Of a stretch of DNA of 64,000 bases, positions 1-8,656 are shown one piece after another; positions within the stretch are counted from its first letter, which is position 1, and the number at the start of each line of letters is the position of its first letter. Source of the DNA: Halobacteriales archaeon QS_6_64_34 (GTDB taxonomy: Archaea; Halobacteriota; Halobacteria; Halobacteriales; Haloarculaceae); assembly GCA_003020925.1 (NCBI GenBank), contig PXRT01000013.1, positions 28,867 to 92,866 of the forward strand, in the 5' to 3' direction. Below the pieces are notes generated by a model. The model was not told where the DNA came from. It saw only the letters and a program-made list of their open reading frames with translations, and made no database searches. The position numbers and the translations under genes were made by a program.

Positions 1-779
1 TCGACATCCCACGTAACGTAGCCGTCGTCCGCTAATTTCGGGAGCGAAGAGTGATGCAGTAGTTCCCGAGTGGCCTCGCCGTCGATGTCCGATGCGATGG
101 ACTCGACACTGGTCGCTCCGGTCTCGAGTAGCGACGAGAGAACGGCGCGTTGCTCGGCTGTCCGCAGGGCGTCCATCGTCGAGTCCAGCCGGTCGCTCGG
201 GAGCGCCGACACGTCGTCGGGTGGGCGTGTCCGCTTGTCCAGGAGCGCTCCCAGCCACTGGCTCTCAATCTCGACGAGAGCCACCTCCTCGTCGGTGATG
301 GCATCGGCGCGTGGCTCCGTGTTGGCATAGCAGAGTGTCCCGTACAGCTCGTCGTCGACGACGACTGTCGTCCCCAGGTAACTCCCGAGGCCGAACCGTT
401 CGTATGCGGGGTCGTCACTCCACCCTTCGGCCTGAGCGTCGCTGACAGCGAGCGTGCCGTCTGGCGACTGAATCGTCTTCCGGCAGTACGTCGTCCCGAG
501 TTCGATGGTGTCGTCCGGCGCCAGGTCGCCGCGAGCCCCGTGGACGACGTCGAATCGCTGTGTTCCGGCGCCGGTGTCGATTCGAGAGAGAAACGCGTGT
601 TCCAGCTCGAACTCGGCCGTCTCCAGCTCGAACAGACGGTCGAGTCTCTCCGCTAGTGGCACCTCGGGCGCGAACAGCGTCTCGCTCCGTCGGTGGACGT
701 ACTCTAGCTGCTCGGCCCCCGTGGCGGAGCTGACGTTATGCATGTATATCACGCCCAACTTGGGGGTCGGGAGGGACAT
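1..779 (-). CDS. GAF-domain protein with C-terminal DUF7344-like winged helix, cut by window edge
   Basis: The reading frame starts at ATG 779 (MSLPTPKLGVIY...) and stays open to position 1, so the stop lies outside the window; 259 residues are visible. Residues about 35-180 look like a GAF sensor fold, with a segment running from CRKTIQSPDG to GSYLGTTVVVDDELYGTLCY. The last visible part (LHHSSLPKLADDGYVTWD) matches the HxHLPKL-G-V pattern of the haloarchaeal DUF7344 winged-helix domain. A second ATG at 743 is a possible shorter start. Such proteins are usually soluble sensor/regulators; the ligand is unknown. I infer a regulatory role only from domain make-up. Confidence 0.75.
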   Translation of the reverse strand, partial: MSLPTPKLGVIYMHNVSSATGAEQLEYVHRRSETLFAPEVPLAERLDRLFELETAEFELEHAFLSRIDTGAGTQRFDVVHGARGDLAPDDTIELGTTYCRKTIQSPDGTLAVSDAQAEGWSDDPAYERFGLGSYLGTTVVVDDELYGTLCYANTEPRADAITDEEVALVEIESQWLGALLDKRTRPPDDVSALPSDRLDSTMDALRTAEQRAVLSSLLETGATSVESIASDIDGEATRELLHHSSLPKLADDGYVTWDV

Positions 780-837
780 TGTCCATTGGGCACACCAGCC
801 CGTATTAACTACAGAACGTCACCGGAATTAATAGTTG

Positions 838-966
838 TTACCAGTTCGTCACGTCGTCCGATAGACGATGACGAGCGACGCCGTCTCGACGTCCATCAGG
901 CCGACGCCGGCCGCGCCGAGCAACCAGACGATGGGATAAACCGACCAGAGGACGACGAAGTTTCTG
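838..966 (-). pseudogene. Decayed sensory rhodopsin II fragment (helices F and G)
   Basis: An open frame at 849-1070 on the minus strand contains RRNFVVLWSVYPIVWLLG, followed by AGVGLMDVETASLVIVY, which is the helix F / start of helix G signature of haloarchaeal rhodopsins and is closest to sensory rhodopsin II. The frame then shifts: adding one base after the VY codons restores YLDDVTNW before a TAA at 838-840, matching the YLDLVTK motif of helix G but without the retinal-binding lysine. Helices A-E are not present upstream. The 5' part of the open frame (966-1070) has no rhodopsin similarity that I can see. This is a remnant, not a working photoreceptor. Confidence 0.7.
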
Positions 967-1113
967 CGTGTCCGAGAGGGGCTCACCTCCACGTCCGACA
1001 GTGCGGCGTCGGTGCGTATCGGTAAATCGCTACACGAATCGGTTGATAAGTCGGCGGCGACACCCACCAAAACAGTGATGGGTTCGGGCGGCAGATGGTA
1101 GTTCTATCGACCA

Positions 1114-2466
1114 ATGACCTCGGAACAAGACCCGCGCGCGCTCATCGCCGAGGTCCTCACCGCGACCGACGTAGACCGCGACTACGTCCCGCGACTGCTA
1201 GAACTCCTCGACGTCGGTGACCGGCAGGTCCGCCTGGGTGCGGTCGCGGCGCTGTGTGTCGTCGCCGACGAACACCCCGGGGCGGTGGCCTCGCTGGTCG
1301 GGCAGCTCGCGGACCGCGCCGACGAGACGCTGGCCGCCACGCTCGCGCTCGAATACGTCGCCGACCGGTATCCCACGGTGGTCGAGGACCGCCTGGACCA
1401 GTGGGAGACGAGCGTCGAAATCGACCACCAGGTCGAGCGGTCGACCCCGACGCGTGGCGAGTCCGACGACGACGAGGTCGGCCGGACCAGGGTGGCCGGC
1501 GAGGGGGCCGATACCGACGGCCGCCAGGTGTACAGCGACGAGGCGGACGACGACGACCAGCGCCAGCGCGCCGACGACGAGGACGGCAACACCATCGGCG
1601 GGCGGCCACGGGCGGCCGACGCCGAGTGGCGCTCGCCCGTCGAGTACGAGAGTCGGTTCGACAGCATCTCGATACTGGCCCCGCGCGAGCGCCGGCGCTA
1701 CGGCGACACCTACCGCACGCGGGGCGTCGTCGACGAAACCGAGTACGCCGTCGCCGTGCGCCTGCTCGACGGCGTGGACGGGACGGACGGGTCGTTCGGG
1801 ACGGCGCTCGCGACCCGGCTGGACGAGTGGCAGGCCTTCGCCGACGTCGAGAACGTCCTGACGCTGTACGACTGGGGGGTCGACCCCCGGCCGTGGCTGG
1901 CGACCGAGTACACGGCCGAGACGCTGGCCGACCGCGACCGGTTCTCGACCACGGAGGCGGCCTGGCACGCCGAGCGGCTGGCCGGGGCGGTCACGACGCT
2001 CCACGAGCGCGGGGTGGTCCACGCCGGCATCGACGCCGAATCGGTCGCCTACTACGGCAACGTCATCGAGGAAAGCGACAGACAGCCGCCGCTGCTCGAC
2101 AACCTCGGGCTGCTGTCGGTGTACCGCCACCGCTTTGACCCCTCGCAGTTTCTCGACCCCCGGTACGCCGCCCCGGAGTACTACCAGCGTCGCTTTGGCC
2201 GTATCGACCACGCAACCGACATCTACGGGCTCGGTGCGGTCTGTTACCGGCTGTTTACCGGGACGCCACCGTACACCGGCGCGTTCGATGGCGTCCGGGA
2301 CGGCGTGCTGTCGGCGGACCCGCCCGAGCCGTCGGCCGTCGCTGACGTGCCCCCTGCTGTCGACGATATCGTCGGCAAGGCGATGGCCCGGCGGAAGCTC
2401 GCCCGCTACGAGACGGCCGCCCACCTCCGACAGGAACTGCGGAGCCTGCGGGGTGACGATGAATAG
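1114..2466 (+). CDS. HEAT-like repeat / protein kinase-fold protein, probable pseudokinase
   Basis: A 450-residue protein. Residues about 5-95 are alpha-helical repeats of HEAT type; 110-170 is an acidic, probably disordered linker; 180-450 has the protein kinase fold. Kinase landmarks are visible but degraded: the VAIK lysine position reads VAVR (213-216), the HRD loop reads HAGIDAES (303-310) so the catalytic Asp and Lys/Asn are absent, and DFG reads DNLG (329-332). The activation-segment APE (AAPEYY, 352-357) and the DxxxLG equivalent DIYGLG (369-374) are retained. The kinase shape is therefore kept while catalysis looks lost. It overlaps the next membrane-protein gene by 8 bp, implying translational coupling and joint function. 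Confidence 0.8.
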   Translation: MTSEQDPRALIAEVLTATDVDRDYVPRLLELLDVGDRQVRLGAVAALCVVADEHPGAVASLVGQLADRADETLAATLALEYVADRYPTVVEDRLDQWETSVEIDHQVERSTPTRGESDDDEVGRTRVAGEGADTDGRQVYSDEADDDDQRQRADDEDGNTIGGRPRAADAEWRSPVEYESRFDSISILAPRERRRYGDTYRTRGVVDETEYAVAVRLLDGVDGTDGSFGTALATRLDEWQAFADVENVLTLYDWGVDPRPWLATEYTAETLADRDRFSTTEAAWHAERLAGAVTTLHERGVVHAGIDAESVAYYGNVIEESDRQPPLLDNLGLLSVYRHRFDPSQFLDPRYAAPEYYQRRFGRIDHATDIYGLGAVCYRLFTGTPPYTGAFDGVRDGVLSADPPEPSAVADVPPAVDDIVGKAMARRKLARYETAAHLRQELRSLRGDDE

Positions 2467-3184
2467 CATCGCCGTCGGCCTCCCGTATGCGCCGAACAAC
2501 CCCAATCTAACCTTCATCTTCTTCATCGCGCTGACGCTGCTTGCGGTGCTTGGGGTTCGGTTTAGCTACTACGCCTACCGGAACCGCCGGACGAGCGAAC
2601 TCGGCACGGCTGCCCGGCTCTGGGACGTGCTCGCGCTTGCCGGACTGCTGGCGGTCGGGTTCGCCCTGCTGGGGCTGGTCGAGTTGCTGACAATCTACGT
2701 TCTCCCGTTCAAGACGGCGTTGTTGCTCGCGGCGGTGTTCGTGCTGGCCGTCGCCCTGCGACTACTGTATCGCAGCGTCGTCCCGGTGACGGCCGGGGGC
2801 GAGGCCCAGTCGGAGCGGGGGCTGACCTGGGCTGCCGTCGTCGGTGTCGTAGTCGTCTTCGCGGGCCTGGCACTGGTCGGGCGCCACCCGCTCTTGCTGG
2901 CAGTCGGCGGGCTGAGCGCGCTGGGGTTCACGCTGGCGGGCGGGCACTACGGCCGGCGTGGGGCGGCCGAGGCACGCGTTCAGGGGACCGTCGTCGATAC
3001 GCTGTTGCGCCATTTGCTACCGGTGTTGCTCTTTGCGGCGCTGGTGCCCGCGCTCGACCTGGCCGTGGTCGTCGGTCTCGACCGCATCGTCGTGCTCCAC
3101 ATCCAGGTCGTCTTCGTCATCATGACCGCGACCACGCTGATGACGGCGACCATCAAACTCCGGCAGAACCTGGCAAGCCTGTGA
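2459..3184 (+). CDS. Multipass membrane protein coupled to the pseudokinase
   Basis: ATG 2459 lies inside the last codons of the upstream kinase-fold gene, which fixes the start and suggests coupled translation. The 241-residue product is very hydrophobic, with about six to seven predicted transmembrane segments (starting near residues 18, 50, 77, 110, 140, 185 and 212) and short polar loops. I do not recognise a named family. The pairing suggests that the soluble pseudokinase docks on this membrane protein, but that is inference from gene order only. Confidence 0.7.
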   Translation: MNSIAVGLPYAPNNPNLTFIFFIALTLLAVLGVRFSYYAYRNRRTSELGTAARLWDVLALAGLLAVGFALLGLVELLTIYVLPFKTALLLAAVFVLAVALRLLYRSVVPVTAGGEAQSERGLTWAAVVGVVVVFAGLALVGRHPLLLAVGGLSALGFTLAGGHYGRRGAAEARVQGTVVDTLLRHLLPVLLFAALVPALDLAVVVGLDRIVVLHIQVVFVIMTATTLMTATIKLRQNLASL

Positions 3185-3287
3185 TTTGCCGGACCCGCCC
3201 CGGCAAATTACCGGTAAATCGTTACAACCGACCGTATGACCAGGACGGATAGAAACCCGGAAACCGCTCCGCGCCAATCACCGGCCA

Positions 3288-4196
3288 ATGGAACGCGGAC
3301 GCGTCGACATCGAGTCGCTGCCCGGCGCTATCGACCTGCAGGCGACCGTCGAGAGCGGCCAGTCGTACCTCTGGGACCGCGAGGACGGGCGGATGTACGA
3401 GCGGACGGCCGCAAGCGGCGGCGACGCCTGGTACTGGACGACGCCCCGAGTCGCGGGCGACCCGCAAGTCGTCCGCGTCCGCCAGACCGACGGCGCCCTG
3501 GAGTGGGAAGCGACCTTCGACGCCGAAGACGCCCTGTACACGCTGCTTGGCCTCGGCGACGACCTACCGGCAATCCGGGCGACCGCCCCCGCAGACGCCG
3601 TCGTCGAGGAGGCCTACGACGCCTACTGGGGGATGCGCATCGTCCGTGACCCCCCCTTCCCCACGCTGATTTCCTTTATCTGCTCGGCCCAGATGCGTGT
3701 CGGCCGTATCCACGGGATGCAGCAGGCGCTCCGACGGGAGTTCGGCGAGCCAGTCGAGTTCGACGGCGGGACCTATCGCGCGTTTCCGACGCCAGCGGCG
3801 CTCGCGACCGCCAGCGAGGCCGACCTCCGGGAGCTGCGCCTGGGCTATCGCGCCCCCTACGTCAAGCGCTCGGCCGAGCTGGTCGCAAGCGGCGACGCCG
3901 ACCCCGAGAGCGCACGGGGACTGCCCTACGGGGACGCCCGCGAGTATCTGACCCAGTTCGTCGGCGTCGGCGACAAGGTGGCCGACTGCATCCTGCTATT
4001 CTCGCTTGGCTATCTGGAAGCGGTGCCCCTGGACACGTGGATTCAGACGACCATCGCCGAGTTCTATCCCGATTGTGACCGGGGAAACTACGCCGACACC
4101 TCCCGCGCGATTCGCGAGACGCTGGGCGGCGAGTACGCCGGCTACACCCAGACCTACCTCTTTCACTATCTCCGGTCGGGCGGGCGGGACCTGTAG
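3288..4196 (+). CDS. ogg: 8-oxoguanine DNA glycosylase / AP lyase (OGG1-like)
   Basis: A 302-residue HhH-GPD superfamily enzyme that removes oxidised guanine and nicks the abasic site. Residues 1-115 form the N-terminal beta domain. The helix-hairpin-helix is clear: GVGDKVADC around 226-234 supplies the catalytic lysine (K230), and AVPLDTW around 245-251 supplies the conserved aspartate (D249), the same arrangement as in eukaryotic OGG1 (GVGTKVADC, VPVDxH). LRLGYRAPYVK (183-193) is the family's helix preceding the hairpin. Length fits OGG1-type enzymes. It stands alone between the membrane protein and acylphosphatase genes. Confidence 0.88.
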   Translation: MERGRVDIESLPGAIDLQATVESGQSYLWDREDGRMYERTAASGGDAWYWTTPRVAGDPQVVRVRQTDGALEWEATFDAEDALYTLLGLGDDLPAIRATAPADAVVEEAYDAYWGMRIVRDPPFPTLISFICSAQMRVGRIHGMQQALRREFGEPVEFDGGTYRAFPTPAALATASEADLRELRLGYRAPYVKRSAELVASGDADPESARGLPYGDAREYLTQFVGVGDKVADCILLFSLGYLEAVPLDTWIQTTIAEFYPDCDRGNYADTSRAIRETLGGEYAGYTQTYLFHYLRSGGRDL

Positions 4197-4278
4197 TGTC
4201 CCGACGGCCCGCCCCGAGAATACGACAAACTCTGTATAGACCCCCGAACATAACTGCCACCCCGTCGAAGGCCAACTC

Positions 4279-4554
4279 ATGTCACGAAAGCGAGTCCGCG
4301 TCTACGTCTCGGGGCAGGTACAGGGCGTCTTCTTCAGGGGGACGACACGGGATAACGCACAGGAGAAAGGCGTCGACGGCTGGGTGAAGAACCTCGACGA
4401 CGGCCGCGTCGAAGCGGTCTTCGAGGGCGACCCGGACGCCGTCGACGAGATGGTCGATTTCTGCTACGAGGGCAGCGAGATGGCGAGCGTCAGCACGGTC
4501 GAAGTCACCGAGGAGGAGCCCGAGGGCATAGACGACTTCCGGATTCGGTACTGA
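4279..4554 (+). CDS. acyP: Acylphosphatase
   Basis: A 91-residue cytoplasmic enzyme hydrolysing carboxyl-phosphate bonds. The N-terminal signature VSGQVQGVFFRGTTRDNA holds the catalytic arginine (R of FFRG, about residue 21), and VDGWVKNLDDGRVEAVFEG carries the catalytic asparagine (N43). Length and the alpha/beta sandwich pattern are typical for the family. ATG 4279 is the only sensible start. Confidence 0.92.
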   Translation: MSRKRVRVYVSGQVQGVFFRGTTRDNAQEKGVDGWVKNLDDGRVEAVFEGDPDAVDEMVDFCYEGSEMASVSTVEVTEEEPEGIDDFRIRY

Positions 4555-4619
4555 ACGCAGTCGGCGGTGACCAATCGGCGAGCCCCTACCGTTAGGACCG
4601 TGGCGGGCCAAGCGCCGGT

Positions 4620-6047
4620 ATGCTCACTGGCTCCGAGATGGCTGTCGTTGACGCGAACGCCGAGGCGCTTGGCGTCCCGCGCAAGCAGTTGATGGAATCG
4701 TCCGGCCACGCCGTCGCGCGGGCGGTCCGGGCACACGCCGACCCCGGCGCGTCGGTCACTGTCGTCGCCGGTCGCGGGAACAACGGCGGCGACGCGCTCG
4801 TTGCGGCGCGCTTTCTGGACGAGTACGACCTGCGGATTCTGCTACTGGGCCGCCCGGAGACCATCACCACCGTGATTTCCCGGGAGAACTGGGACGCGTT
4901 GCAGTCGGCCGACTACCCCGCCGAGCAGGTCCGCGACTCGTCGTCGTTCGACCTCGGCGACCCCGACCTCGTGGTCGACGCGATGCTCGGGACCGGTATC
5001 AGCGGCGCGCTGCGGGAGCCGGCCGCTACCGCCGCCGAGGCGATGAACGAGTCGGCGGCGACGGTCCTCGCGGTGGACGTTCCCTCCGGGCTGGACTGCG
5101 AGACCGGCGAACTCGCGGAGAACGCCGTCGATGCCGACCACGTCGTGACGTTCCACGACACGAAACCGGGCCTTGACGGCCTGTCGGCGTCGGTCACCGT
5201 CGCCGACATCGGCATCCCCGATGCCGCCCAGCGGTTCGTCGAGCGGGGCGACCTCCAGCGGCTCTCGCGGGACCCCGCGAGTCACAAGGGCGACAACGGC
5301 GAGGTGCTGGTCGTCGGCGGCGGCCCCTACACCGGCGCGCCCGCCCTGGCCGCCCGGGCAGCACTGCGAGCGGGCGCCGACCTTGTCCGCGTCGCCGCGC
5401 CCGACGCCGTCGCTCGTGAGATTCAGGGGTACAGCGAGAACCTCATCGTCCGCGAGTACGACGGCGACCGGCTCGCGCCGACCTACGTCGACTGGCTGAC
5501 CGACTTCGCGGCCGACCACGACACGCTCGTCCTGGGACCGGGGCTTGGCGGGGCCGAGGAGACGCTGGAGGCGGTCGAGTCGCTGCTCTCGGCGTTCGAG
5601 GGGACCGCCGTCGTCGACGCCGACGCCCTGCAGGTCGTGCCCGATATCCGGACCGACGCCGACCTGGTCTGTACGCCCCATCAGGGCGAACTCGTCGGGA
5701 TGGGCGGGGAGACCGGCGACGACTGGCGCGAGCGGGCCGACCTCGTGGCGGACTTCGCCGCCGACATCGGCCACACGCTGCTGGTCAAGGGCGCTTACGA
5801 CGTCATCTCCGACGGCGAGCGGACCCGGGTCAGCCGGACCGGCAACGCGGGGATGACCGTCGGCGGGACCGGCGACGTGCTCGCGGGCGTGACGGGGGCG
5901 CTTGCCTGCGTGCTCGACCCCCACGACGCCGCCGCTATCGGCGCGTACGCCAACGGCGCCGCCGGGGACAGGGTCGTCGAAGAATACGGCTCCGGGCTGG
6001 TCGCGACGGACCTCGTAGACGCAGTGCCGGCGGTCCTCCGGGACTGA
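4620..6047 (+). CDS. nnr: Bifunctional NAD(P)H-hydrate epimerase / dehydratase (Nnr)
   Basis: A 475-residue two-domain enzyme repairing hydrated NAD(P)H. Residues 1-210 form the YjeF_N epimerase domain (VVAGRGNNGGDALVAARFL around 42-60; VDAMLGTGISG around 119-129). Residues 220-475 form the ribokinase-like ADP-dependent dehydratase domain, with the carbohydrate-kinase signature GMTVGGTGDVLAGVTGAL near 410-430. Fusion of both activities is standard in archaea. It converges with hflX, leaving only 12 bp between the stops. Confidence 0.92.
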   Translation: MLTGSEMAVVDANAEALGVPRKQLMESSGHAVARAVRAHADPGASVTVVAGRGNNGGDALVAARFLDEYDLRILLLGRPETITTVISRENWDALQSADYPAEQVRDSSSFDLGDPDLVVDAMLGTGISGALREPAATAAEAMNESAATVLAVDVPSGLDCETGELAENAVDADHVVTFHDTKPGLDGLSASVTVADIGIPDAAQRFVERGDLQRLSRDPASHKGDNGEVLVVGGGPYTGAPALAARAALRAGADLVRVAAPDAVAREIQGYSENLIVREYDGDRLAPTYVDWLTDFAADHDTLVLGPGLGGAEETLEAVESLLSAFEGTAVVDADALQVVPDIRTDADLVCTPHQGELVGMGGETGDDWRERADLVADFAADIGHTLLVKGAYDVISDGERTRVSRTGNAGMTVGGTGDVLAGVTGALACVLDPHDAAAIGAYANGAAGDRVVEEYGSGLVATDLVDAVPAVLRD

Positions 6048-6059
6048 GCGGGCCGGAGT

Positions 6060-7370
6060 TTAGGCCGACGCACCCACGAGGTCGCCGGCCTTCGAACGGG
6101 ACTGCTCGACGATAGCGGGGCGGGCCTCGAACTCGATGACGACCTCGTCGCCGTAGTCGACGGTCTCGACGTGGGCGTGGTCGTGAATCCAGGAGACGAC
6201 GCTCATCGTCTCGTCGGTCATCGGGAGGACGAGGCGTTCGCGCTCGTAGTCCAGGAGGTCGGCGTCGATGCGCGCTGCAAGCGTCTCGATATTCAGCCCC
6301 TCGGCGGCGCTCACGGCGACGGGGTTGGGCGCCAGCGCCGACAGCGCCTCGCGCTTGCGCTGTATCTCCGCGTCGTCGACCTTGTCGGTCTTGTTCAGTA
6401 CCGTCACGATGGGGGCCTCGTTTCGCTCGTAGAGCGTGTCGTGGCTCGTCACCAGCTTCTCGCGTATCTCCTCGACGGACTCGGAGATGTCGACGACGAG
6501 CAAGACGAGGTCGGCCCGGTACACCGAATCGAGCGTGGACTTGAACGACTCGACGAGCCAGTGGGGGAGGTCGCCGATGAACCCGACCGTATCAGTCACG
6601 AGGACCTCGCGTTTGCCGACCGAGGCGCGCCGGGTTGTCGTGCCGAGCGTCGTAAAGAGGCGGTCCTCGCTCTCGGCCGTGGTGTCGAGGTCCGGGTGGA
6701 GGTCCTCGTTCTGGTCCACCTTGAGGTCCTCGGCGAGCCGTCGCAACAGTGTCGACTTCCCGGCGTTGGTGTAGCCCGCGAGCGCCACGAGGTCGAAGCC
6801 GGACTCCCGGCGCTGTTTGCGCCGGTGTTGCTCGGTCCCCTCGATGGACTCCAGTTCGTCGCGGATGTTGGCAATCTGCTTTTTGATGTCCTCCTCGCGG
6901 GACTCGTCGTACTCACCGAGGCCCATGAAGCCGGGCCGCTCGTCGCGTTTCGCGAGGCTGGCCTTTGCTTCGGCCCGGGGCAGCTCGTAGCGCAGCTGGG
7001 CGAGTTCGACCTGCAGCTGGGCCTTCCGTGTCCGGGCGCGCTGGCCGAAGATTTCGAGGATGAGCCGGAACCGGTCCAGTACGGTCACCCCCTTGGGCAG
7101 CTCGTTGCCGATGTTGTAGGTCTGGTAGGGCCCCAGTTGGTTGTCGAAGATGACCGTCGTCGCCCCTTCGCGGGCGACGGTGTTGGCCAGCCGCGTCACC
7201 TTCCCCTCGCCCAGATGGTAGGCGGGGTCCTCGGTGCGGGTCTGGGTAATCTCGCCGACTACGTCGTAGCCCGCCGCCCGCGCGAGGTCGCGAATCTCCC
7301 CCGTGTCGGCCTCGCCGCTGTCGACGCGTTTGGCCACGACTGCGCTATCTGTGGTGTGTGTCGCCGTCAC
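6060..7370 (-). CDS. hflX: Ribosome-associated GTPase HflX
   Basis: A 436-residue GTPase. The N-terminal HflX domain (residues 10-180) has GEGKVTRLANTVAREGATTVIFDNQLGPYQTYN and ends in an arginine-rich coiled coil. The G domain has G1 GYTNAGKST (near 200), G3 DTVGFI, and G4 NKTD. In studied members it binds the large ribosomal subunit and rescues stalled ribosomes. Its stop faces nnr. Confidence 0.93.
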   Translation of the reverse strand: MTATHTTDSAVVAKRVDSGEADTGEIRDLARAAGYDVVGEITQTRTEDPAYHLGEGKVTRLANTVAREGATTVIFDNQLGPYQTYNIGNELPKGVTVLDRFRLILEIFGQRARTRKAQLQVELAQLRYELPRAEAKASLAKRDERPGFMGLGEYDESREEDIKKQIANIRDELESIEGTEQHRRKQRRESGFDLVALAGYTNAGKSTLLRRLAEDLKVDQNEDLHPDLDTTAESEDRLFTTLGTTTRRASVGKREVLVTDTVGFIGDLPHWLVESFKSTLDSVYRADLVLLVVDISESVEEIREKLVTSHDTLYERNEAPIVTVLNKTDKVDDAEIQRKREALSALAPNPVAVSAAEGLNIETLAARIDADLLDYERERLVLPMTDETMSVVSWIHDHAHVETVDYGDEVVIEFEARPAIVEQSRSKAGDLVGASA

Positions 7371-7479
7371 TCACCCGGACGTAGACCGTCCGATTATTTA
7401 ATCTACGGGGTCGGGTCGAAAATCCCCGGACTGCGCGAGGCCCACAAAGGATATACACTGTGACGAGTAGGTATCCGGT

Positions 7480-7815
7480 ATGGGCGGACTCACACTCCAA
7501 CTGGACTTCAGTCTGCAACAAATCGGACTCGAACTCGGTACCGGTGCCGTCATCGGCGGTATCATCGGTTTCGCCGCCAAGAAGGTCGCAAAGCTCATTG
7601 CCGTCATCGTCGGACTGGAACTCGCCCTGTTCAAGTTCCTCGAGACGCGGGGCATCCTCGAAGTGAACTGGCAGGCCATCGGCGGCGCGACGAAAGACAC
7701 GACGGACGCCGCGACCGCCACCCAGCCGCCCGGCTGGATTATGTCGCTGCTGTCGGCGCTGCCGGTCAGCGCCGGTTTCTCGGGCGGCTTTCTGGTCGGC
7801 TTCAAGCAAGGGTAA
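7480..7815 (+). CDS. FUN14 family membrane protein
   Basis: A 111-residue small membrane protein. Two glycine-rich hydrophobic stretches (about 20-50, with TGAVIGGIIGFAAKKVAK, and 88-108, with GFSGGFLVGF) bracket a soluble loop, the FUN14 arrangement. The molecular role in archaea is unknown; the eukaryotic relative FUNDC1 is a mitochondrial outer-membrane protein. It converges with the SBDS-like gene, stops 9 bp apart. Confidence 0.75.
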   Translation: MGGLTLQLDFSLQQIGLELGTGAVIGGIIGFAAKKVAKLIAVIVGLELALFKFLETRGILEVNWQAIGGATKDTTDAATATQPPGWIMSLLSALPVSAGFSGGFLVGFKQG

Positions 7816-7823
7816 CGTTTGGC

Positions 7824-8549
7824 CTACCGCATCCCGATTTCGTCTTCGTCTTTGATGATTCGCGTCTCGGCTTCGCCGCTCGTGTGCTCGTTGACGACGT
7901 CGTAGAAGTCGTTTTGCATCCCGGCCGGGAAGGTGAGTACGCCGACCCAGGAGCCGTCGGCCTGCCACTCCTCGCGTTCGAGTTCGCCGAAGGTCCGAAT
8001 CTTGGCCTGTGCACTGCCCGCGTAGTCGGCGGGGACCTGGACGGCGACGGTAATCTCGTCGAAGCGGATGGGTATCACGGGCCGCAAGGCGTCCAGCGCG
8101 TCGTCGACCTGCGTCTCGACGGGCTCCATCGGGTCGATGCGGAAATCGGTCTCCTCTAAGGCCGACTCGATTCGCTCGGGCGGGTGAGGGGCGTCGTCCA
8201 TCTGGGGGTTGACGGCGTTGCGCGTGATGCGCTGGACGAGCTGTCTGTGCTTTTGCTCTTGCATCTCGCGGCGCTGGTCGGCCGTAATCTGTATCTCACC
8301 GCGCTTGATGACCGCCGGGATTATCTCCATCGGGTCGGTCGTCTCGAAGACCTCTTCGAGCATGTTCTCCGGGGGACGGTCGCCCCGGTCGGCGTCCTCG
8401 AAGACGTCCTCGGCGGCGATGACGTCCTCCAGTTCGCCGTCGAACTCCCCGCGTTTTATCTCCAGTGCCGCGTCGGGGTCGACCAGTACCTCGAACCGCT
8501 GTCCGTGGGATTCGAGGCGCGCCGTAACCGCCTCGTCGAGCGATATCAT
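7824..8549 (-). CDS. sdo1: SBDS / Sdo1 ribosome maturation factor homologue
   Basis: A 241-residue protein; ATG 8549 (MISLDEAVTARLESHGQRFEVLVDPDAALEIKRG) gives the canonical SBDS N-terminus, and the extra 32 codons open upstream have no family resemblance. The three SBDS domains are visible: FYSH domain (1-95), helical middle domain (96-165, TADQRREMQEQKHRQLVQRI), and the C-terminal ferredoxin-like domain. In eukaryotes the factor releases eIF6 from 60S subunits; archaea have aIF6, so the same step is likely. Confidence 0.9.
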   Translation of the reverse strand: MISLDEAVTARLESHGQRFEVLVDPDAALEIKRGEFDGELEDVIAAEDVFEDADRGDRPPENMLEEVFETTDPMEIIPAVIKRGEIQITADQRREMQEQKHRQLVQRITRNAVNPQMDDAPHPPERIESALEETDFRIDPMEPVETQVDDALDALRPVIPIRFDEITVAVQVPADYAGSAQAKIRTFGELEREEWQADGSWVGVLTFPAGMQNDFYDVVNEHTSGEAETRIIKDEDEIGMR

Positions 8550-8656
8550 ACCAGCCGGTAGCGGTGGGGCAGGTAAAGTCCTTACTGCGACTCGGGAAAG
8601 ACTGATTACACAGCGTTCGAAAAGGAATCTATCAACGGGGTCCATATACGGAAACT

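Noticed and set aside
1198..2526. Long minus-strand open frame antisense to the pseudokinase gene
   Set aside because: Composition is proline/arginine/valine rich and follows from GC bias of the real plus-strand gene; no domain recognisable. The same holds for the long antisense frames at 4842-5924, 26206-27927 and 31365-32924.
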